Assembly (NCBI RefSeq): GCF_008824185.1
Contig: NZ_CP044426.1
Coordinates: forward strand, 1,744,501-1,808,500
Length of the DNA: 64,000 nt
Reading direction: 5' to 3'
Source: Paracoccus pantotrophus
Lineage (GTDB): Bacteria; Pseudomonadota; Alphaproteobacteria; Rhodobacterales; Rhodobacteraceae
In this document: one piece after another, positions 60,098 through 64,000 of the stretch
Position numbering within the stretch: the first letter of the stretch is position 1
How the letters are laid out: every line of letters begins with the position of its first letter
Program-made: the position numbers and the translations under genes
Notes under the pieces: model-generated
Database searches by the model: none
The model's input: only the letters and a program-made list of their open reading frames with translations
What the model was told of the DNA's origin: nothing

Positions 60098-62203
60098 ATG
60101 ATCCCGGCCCTGCCGGGGGACATCTTCCACGAGGGCCAGGTGCTCAACAACACCTGGACCGTCGAGGGCGTGCTGGGCCGCGGCGGCACCGGCGAGGTCT
60201 ATCGCGCCAAAAGCCTCGTCACCGGCCGGGTGGTGGCGATCAAGGCGCTTTCGGCCGGCTTTTCCGGCGACGAGGGCTATCTGGAGCTGATGCGCCGCGA
60301 AGAGGCGATGCGCGACATCCTGCATGATGCCGTGGTGCGCTACAGCGACTGCTCGCGCACACCCGAGGGCCATGTCTTCCTGGTCATGGACTTCATCGAC
60401 GGGCCGGCGCTCTCCGAGGCGATGGCCGAGCGGCGGCTGGGGATGCGCGACTTGCTGATCGTTGCGCATCGCGTGGCCGAGGGGCTGGTCGCCGCCCATG
60501 CCCGCGGCGTGGTGCATCGCGACCTGTCGCCCGACAACGTCATCCTGCGCGACGGCCGGGTCGAAGGCGCGACGGTGATCGACTTCGGCATCGCCAAGGA
60601 CACCGCCGCCGGCGCGCATACCGTGGTCGGCAACCAGTTCGCCGGCAAATACGAATATGCCGCGCCCGAACAGTTCGACGGCAAGGCCGAGCCGGCCAGC
60701 GACCTTTACGCGCTCGGCGCGCTGCTGCTGGCGGCGGCGCGGGGCGAAGTGCCCTTTGCCGGCGCGACGCCCGGCGAGATGATCCGCCGCAAATCCGAGC
60801 CGCTGGACGTGACCGGCCTGCCCGAGCCCTTGGCGGGGCTGATCCTGTGGCTTTCGGCACCGCGGATCGCCGAGCGCGCACCCTCGGCCGCAGCGGTGGT
60901 GGCGCGGCTGGATGCGCTGCTGAAGGGGGCCGAGGCCGCGCCGGCCCGCAAGGGCGCCGCACCGCGGCCGCAACCGGCGCGAAAGGCGGGTGGCGGCGGG
61001 CGGATCTGGCTGATCCTGCTGCTTCTGGCCGTGATGCTGTCCGGCGGGTTCTTTGCCGCAAGGCCGCTGCTTTTCCCCGCCCTGCCGCTGGTCCAGCCCT
61101 GGCGGCTGGAGGCGGCGGGGGGCGAGGCGCCGCACCTGTCCGGCCCGGCGCCGGATGCGGCCAGCGCCGCGCGCATCGCCGCCGCTTTTGCCGAGGCCGC
61201 CGGGGCCAGCCCACCGCAGGACGCCCTGGCCCCGGCGCGCGGCATGCCGGCGCCGGGCTGGGCCGAGGCGGTCGAGCGGCTTTTCCCGGCGCTGCAAGGG
61301 TTGCAGGGCTGGACGGTGCTGGTCACCGACATGCGCGCCGAGATCGCCGGCAGCGCCGCCACCCCGGCCGAGCGCGACGCCATCGCCGCCCGGCTGGCCG
61401 AATGGGCGCAGGCCTCGGGGATGGATTTGGTGCCGCGGCTTGCCACCGCCCCCACCCTGCTGATGCCGGCCGATCTGGACGCGCTGCTGGCCCGCGCCGC
61501 CAGTTGCGGCCCCTTGACCAGCGACCTGTCCCCGGGCGGCGCCCCGCCCGGTGCCGGCGTGGCGATCCGCGGCGCCCTGCCCGATGCGGCCGCCGCGGCG
61601 GCGTTGGCCGAAACGCTGCGCCCGGCCCTGGGCGAGCGCGCCCTGCGGCTGGAGATCGAGACGCTCAGCCCCTCGCTCTGCCGGATCCGCGCCGCGGCGG
61701 CGGACCTGCCCGAGGGCGGCATCGGCATTCGCCTGGCCGAGGCAGGCCGGCCCGAACCCTCGCTGACCGGGATATACCGCCCCGGCGACAACCCGGTCGC
61801 GGACGTGCTGGTCCCCGCCGAACTGGCGGCGACGCCCGGCGCCGAGCTTTGGGTCGCGGTCGAGGAGACCGGCAAGGTCTTCAACATCCTGCCCAACATG
61901 ACCGATCAGGAAACCCGGCTGGACCGCATCGGCCAGCCCGAAGGCGCGCTGCGCCGCGTGCGCGTGCTCTGGCCCGCCGAGGAGGCCGCCCTGGGCCAGG
62001 GACGCATCGCCTTTCGCGTCAACGACCGCGATTTCGGCAAGGCCGGGATCTTTGCCTTCGTGACCCGCGGCCCGCTTTTCGACGAGCGCCGGCCGGGCGA
62101 CGAATCCGCCGCCGCCTTTGCCGAGGCGTTGGCAGCGCGGCGCGCGGCCGATCCCCAGCTCATCCTGGCCGCCACCCAGCGCGTCCTGGACCTGCGGCCC
62201 TGA
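60098..62203 (+). CDS. T6SS-associated Ser/Thr protein kinase (PpkA-like)
   Basis: Residues ~18-285 of this 701-aa protein form a Hanks-type kinase: glycine loop GRGGTGEVY, VVAIKAL, catalytic HRDLSPDN, VIDFGIAKD and YAAPEQFDG. A Pro/Ala linker, a membrane helix (IWLILLLLAVMLSGGFFA, ~303-322) and a periplasmic part follow. The end resembles DUF4384-like domains (IYRPGDNPVADVLVP, ELWVAVEETGKVFNILPNMT). Kinases of this kind trigger T6SS assembly after sensing outside signals (threonine-phosphorylation pathway); the Fha target and PppA phosphatase are not in the window. ATG 60098 has AAAAGGGAAC upstream. Confidence 0.88.
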   Translation: MIPALPGDIFHEGQVLNNTWTVEGVLGRGGTGEVYRAKSLVTGRVVAIKALSAGFSGDEGYLELMRREEAMRDILHDAVVRYSDCSRTPEGHVFLVMDFIDGPALSEAMAERRLGMRDLLIVAHRVAEGLVAAHARGVVHRDLSPDNVILRDGRVEGATVIDFGIAKDTAAGAHTVVGNQFAGKYEYAAPEQFDGKAEPASDLYALGALLLAAARGEVPFAGATPGEMIRRKSEPLDVTGLPEPLAGLILWLSAPRIAERAPSAAAVVARLDALLKGAEAAPARKGAAPRPQPARKAGGGGRIWLILLLLAVMLSGGFFAARPLLFPALPLVQPWRLEAAGGEAPHLSGPAPDAASAARIAAAFAEAAGASPPQDALAPARGMPAPGWAEAVERLFPALQGLQGWTVLVTDMRAEIAGSAATPAERDAIAARLAEWAQASGMDLVPRLATAPTLLMPADLDALLARAASCGPLTSDLSPGGAPPGAGVAIRGALPDAAAAAALAETLRPALGERALRLEIETLSPSLCRIRAAAADLPEGGIGIRLAEAGRPEPSLTGIYRPGDNPVADVLVPAELAATPGAELWVAVEETGKVFNILPNMTDQETRLDRIGQPEGALRRVRVLWPAEEAALGQGRIAFRVNDRDFGKAGIFAFVTRGPLFDERRPGDESAAAFAEALAARRAADPQLILAATQRVLDLRP

Positions 62204-62341
62204 CGGCGGATGGGCCCGGCGCGCGTCCCGCAAGGGGCATATCGGCCGATCCGCAGGATTTCATTGCGCAAAGCCGCAGTCCATGAGATGATTTTCCCAT
62301 TTCGAGAAGAACATAATGCGGCCTTTGAGAAGGTTACTCCT

Positions 62342-63478
62342 ATGTTTCTCGCTCCGCTCGCCGTGCCGGATTCCGCCGGGCTGGATCTTCGCAACGACAT
62401 GAGGTTCCTGGCGCTCGAAAGGGCGCTGGACGGGGCCTCTCGGGCGGCGCGGGCCGAACAGCTGGCCAAGGGCAATACCGGCGACGTGGCGCTGGACTGG
62501 GCGCATCTGCTGGACGAGGCCGAGGCCCTGGCCCAGACCGGCCGCGACCTGCGCCTGCTGGTTGTCGTGGCGCGGATCATGACCAACATGCGCGGCCCCG
62601 AGGGGCTGGCCGAGGGGCTGGACCTGCTGGCCGAGACGCTGGAAACCTGGTGGGACCACCTGCATCCCGCCCTGCGCGAGGGCCAGCTGGTACGCGAGGC
62701 GGCGCTGCGCCGCATCAACGCGCTTTACCAGATCGAGAATGCCGATGCCGGCATCCTGGGCGATCTGGAGTTCAACACCGTCCTGGCCCCGCGTGGCCTG
62801 CCGGTGGTCTCGGGCGGGGATCTGGCGGCGGGGGCGGTCTCGGCCTCGATGCTGGCGGCCGAGGGGCCGACCGGGCTTTCCGCCGCCGAACAGGCCGAGC
62901 GCGAGGCCCGCCATGACGCCAGGGCGATGCGGGTGCTGACCGCCTGCCGCGCCCTGCGCGACACCGAGCCCGAAACGGTGGCGCGGCTCGAGGCGGGGCT
63001 TGCGGCCGCGCTGGCGGCGCTCGACCGGCTGGAGGCGGCCCTGGCCGCGCGCATCGGGGACGACCCGCCGACCCGCTTCCCGGCGCTGCGCCGGGTACTG
63101 GAGCGGATGGCGGCGACCCTGGCCAGCCCGCCGGCGCAATTCACCCGCACGGCCGCCCCGGCCACGGCGCAAGCAGCCGATGCGCCGGCCGCAGCGCCCG
63201 GCCCGATGCCCGGCCCCATGCCCGCCGCCGCGGCCGCTGCACCGGCATCGGCGGGCCTGCCGTCCCGGCTGGCCTCGCGCGCCCAGGTCGAGGCCTGCCT
63301 CGACCTCATCATCGATTTCTACGACCGCAACGAACCCGCCTCGCCCTTGCCGCATCTGGCGCGGCGGATGAAGAAGATGGTGCCGATGAACTTCCTGCAA
63401 TTGATGGAGGAACTGGCGCCGGGAGGGATGAAGGAATTCCGCAATGTCGCCGGAGTGACCGAGGACAAGGGACGCTGA
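62342..63478 (+). CDS. tssA: T6SS baseplate/cap protein TssA
   Basis: This 378-aa protein has an N-terminal ImpA_N domain (APLAVPDSAGLDLRNDMRFL ... LLDEAEALAQTGRDLRLLVV then VARIMTNMRGPEGLAEGLDL, ETWWDHLHPAL). A central helical part, a Pro/Ala-rich linker (~residues 275-305) and a C-terminal block (SRAQVEACLDLIIDFYDRNE then PASPLPHLARRMKKMVPMNF) follow. TssA initiates sheath polymerisation. The ATG at 62342 has GAGAAGG upstream; an in-frame ATG at 62288 is less likely. Confidence 0.9.
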   Translation: MFLAPLAVPDSAGLDLRNDMRFLALERALDGASRAARAEQLAKGNTGDVALDWAHLLDEAEALAQTGRDLRLLVVVARIMTNMRGPEGLAEGLDLLAETLETWWDHLHPALREGQLVREAALRRINALYQIENADAGILGDLEFNTVLAPRGLPVVSGGDLAAGAVSASMLAAEGPTGLSAAEQAEREARHDARAMRVLTACRALRDTEPETVARLEAGLAAALAALDRLEAALAARIGDDPPTRFPALRRVLERMAATLASPPAQFTRTAAPATAQAADAPAAAPGPMPGPMPAAAAAAPASAGLPSRLASRAQVEACLDLIIDFYDRNEPASPLPHLARRMKKMVPMNFLQLMEELAPGGMKEFRNVAGVTEDKGR

Positions 63479-63535
63479 CGGCAGGGCGCAATCGGGGACG
63501 GCGCCGGATGGCGCCGCGACAGGGAGTAACCCGCG

Positions 63536-64000
63536 ATGAGCGAGAGCAAGGCCAAGGTAATCGAACGCAATCGCGCCCCAAGGGTGCAGATCGCCTATGA
63601 CGTCGAGCATTACGGCAGCCCGACCACCATCGAACTGCCCTTCGTCATGGGGGTGATGGCGGATCTGGCGGGCAAGTCCACCTCGCGCGAGGCGCAGAAG
63701 CCGCCCGCCGAACGGTCCTTCGTCGAGGTGGATGCCGGCCGCTTCCCCGCCTTCATGGAGGCGCTGTCGCCCCGCGTCACCGCCCGCATCCCGAACCGCC
63801 TGCCCGGCAAGGAAGGCGAGGAGGGCGGCGAGGAGGAGATATTCGTGGACCTGACCTTTCGCAACATGGGCGATTTCGCCCCCGACCGCATCGCCGAGCA
63901 AATCCCGGAACTGGCCGAGCTGATGAAGATGCGCCGCAAGCTCGAGGAACTGCTGAGCTATATGGACGGCAAGGCCAGCGCCGAAAAGCGCATCGCCCAG
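63536..64000 (+). CDS. tssB: T6SS contractile sheath small subunit TssB (partial)
   Basis: The first 155 residues of VipA/TssB are present before the window ends; the family is about 165-180 aa. Characteristic parts are RVQIAYDVEHYGSPTTIELP then FVMGVMADLAGKS, and DLTFRNMGDFAPDRIAEQIP. An acidic insert (GKEGEEGGEEE) is visible. AGGGAGTAACCCGCG precedes the ATG. tssC is expected next, outside the window. Confidence 0.95.
   Translation, partial: MSESKAKVIERNRAPRVQIAYDVEHYGSPTTIELPFVMGVMADLAGKSTSREAQKPPAERSFVEVDAGRFPAFMEALSPRVTARIPNRLPGKEGEEGGEEEIFVDLTFRNMGDFAPDRIAEQIPELAELMKMRRKLEELLSYMDGKASAEKRIAQ

Overview
The window is high-GC (alpha)proteobacterial chromosome, most like Paracoccus or a close relative in the Rhodobacterales. 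This is inferred from the gene content (PQQ biosynthesis, catechol-spermidine-type siderophore genes, a SoxS-like thioredoxin), from local gene orders, and from the strong GC bias at third codon positions. No 16S rRNA or other species marker is present, so the genus is an inference.

Layout. 1-2146 (minus): pqqA-B-C-D; pqqE would begin at the very left edge. 2286-8903: a PQQ-associated zinc metallohydrolase and a large alpha-2-macroglobulin with an N-terminal PAN domain. 9033-13149: a GAF/Fis regulator followed by aldehyde dehydrogenase, AdhP-type alcohol dehydrogenase and a DUF779 protein, a short-chain alcohol oxidation module. 13415-21291 is an accessory and decay zone. It holds a 2.2-kb relic island bounded by a 15-bp repeat of the tRNA-Cys 3' end, with a truncated integrase and a split coiled-coil/membrane gene. 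It also holds a dying type I-C CRISPR-Cas locus (truncated cas3 fused to a CRISPR repeat, five repeats, one spacer split by an IS), two full IS5-family elements, the scrambled halves of two other transposases, and a serine-recombinase remnant. 21419-24749: a cyclopropane-fatty-acid-synthase-like methyltransferase, tRNA-Gly, two small membrane proteins and a frameshifted GNAT gene. 24792-30865: a catecholate siderophore cluster (free-standing condensation domain, EntE, free-standing aryl carrier protein, EntA, EntB, EntC). 31242-51117 is ordinary core genome: lipid kinase, phosphoesterase, RNA methyltransferase, ribA, L,D-transpeptidase, response regulator, xthA, CnoX, Lon-N, Trm112, rarD, yfgM-bamB-der, serS, meaB, ogt, rpmB. 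52259-64000 is one side of a type VI secretion (T6SS) locus.

How the genes work together. In the siderophore block, EntC, EntB and EntA would make 2,3-dihydroxybenzoate from chorismate. EntE would activate it and load it on the carrier protein, and the VibH-like condensation domain would transfer it to an amine. In Paracoccus that amine is expected to be spermidine, giving the bis-catechol core of parabactin. In the T6SS block a tightly overlapping minus-strand operon runs clpV - DUF2169 - ketosynthase-like - PAAR-like (DUF4150) effector - candidate immunity gene. The divergent plus-strand operon runs Ser/Thr kinase - tssA - tssB and leaves the window.

The observations most worth a second look are the PAAR-like/nuclease-like effector with its beta-propeller-like partner, the VibH-type siderophore logic, the CRISPR-Cas deletion scar, the relic tRNA-Cys island with its split gene, and a ~0.5-kb inversion whose reversal rebuilds one broken transposase reading frame and restores the order of a second.
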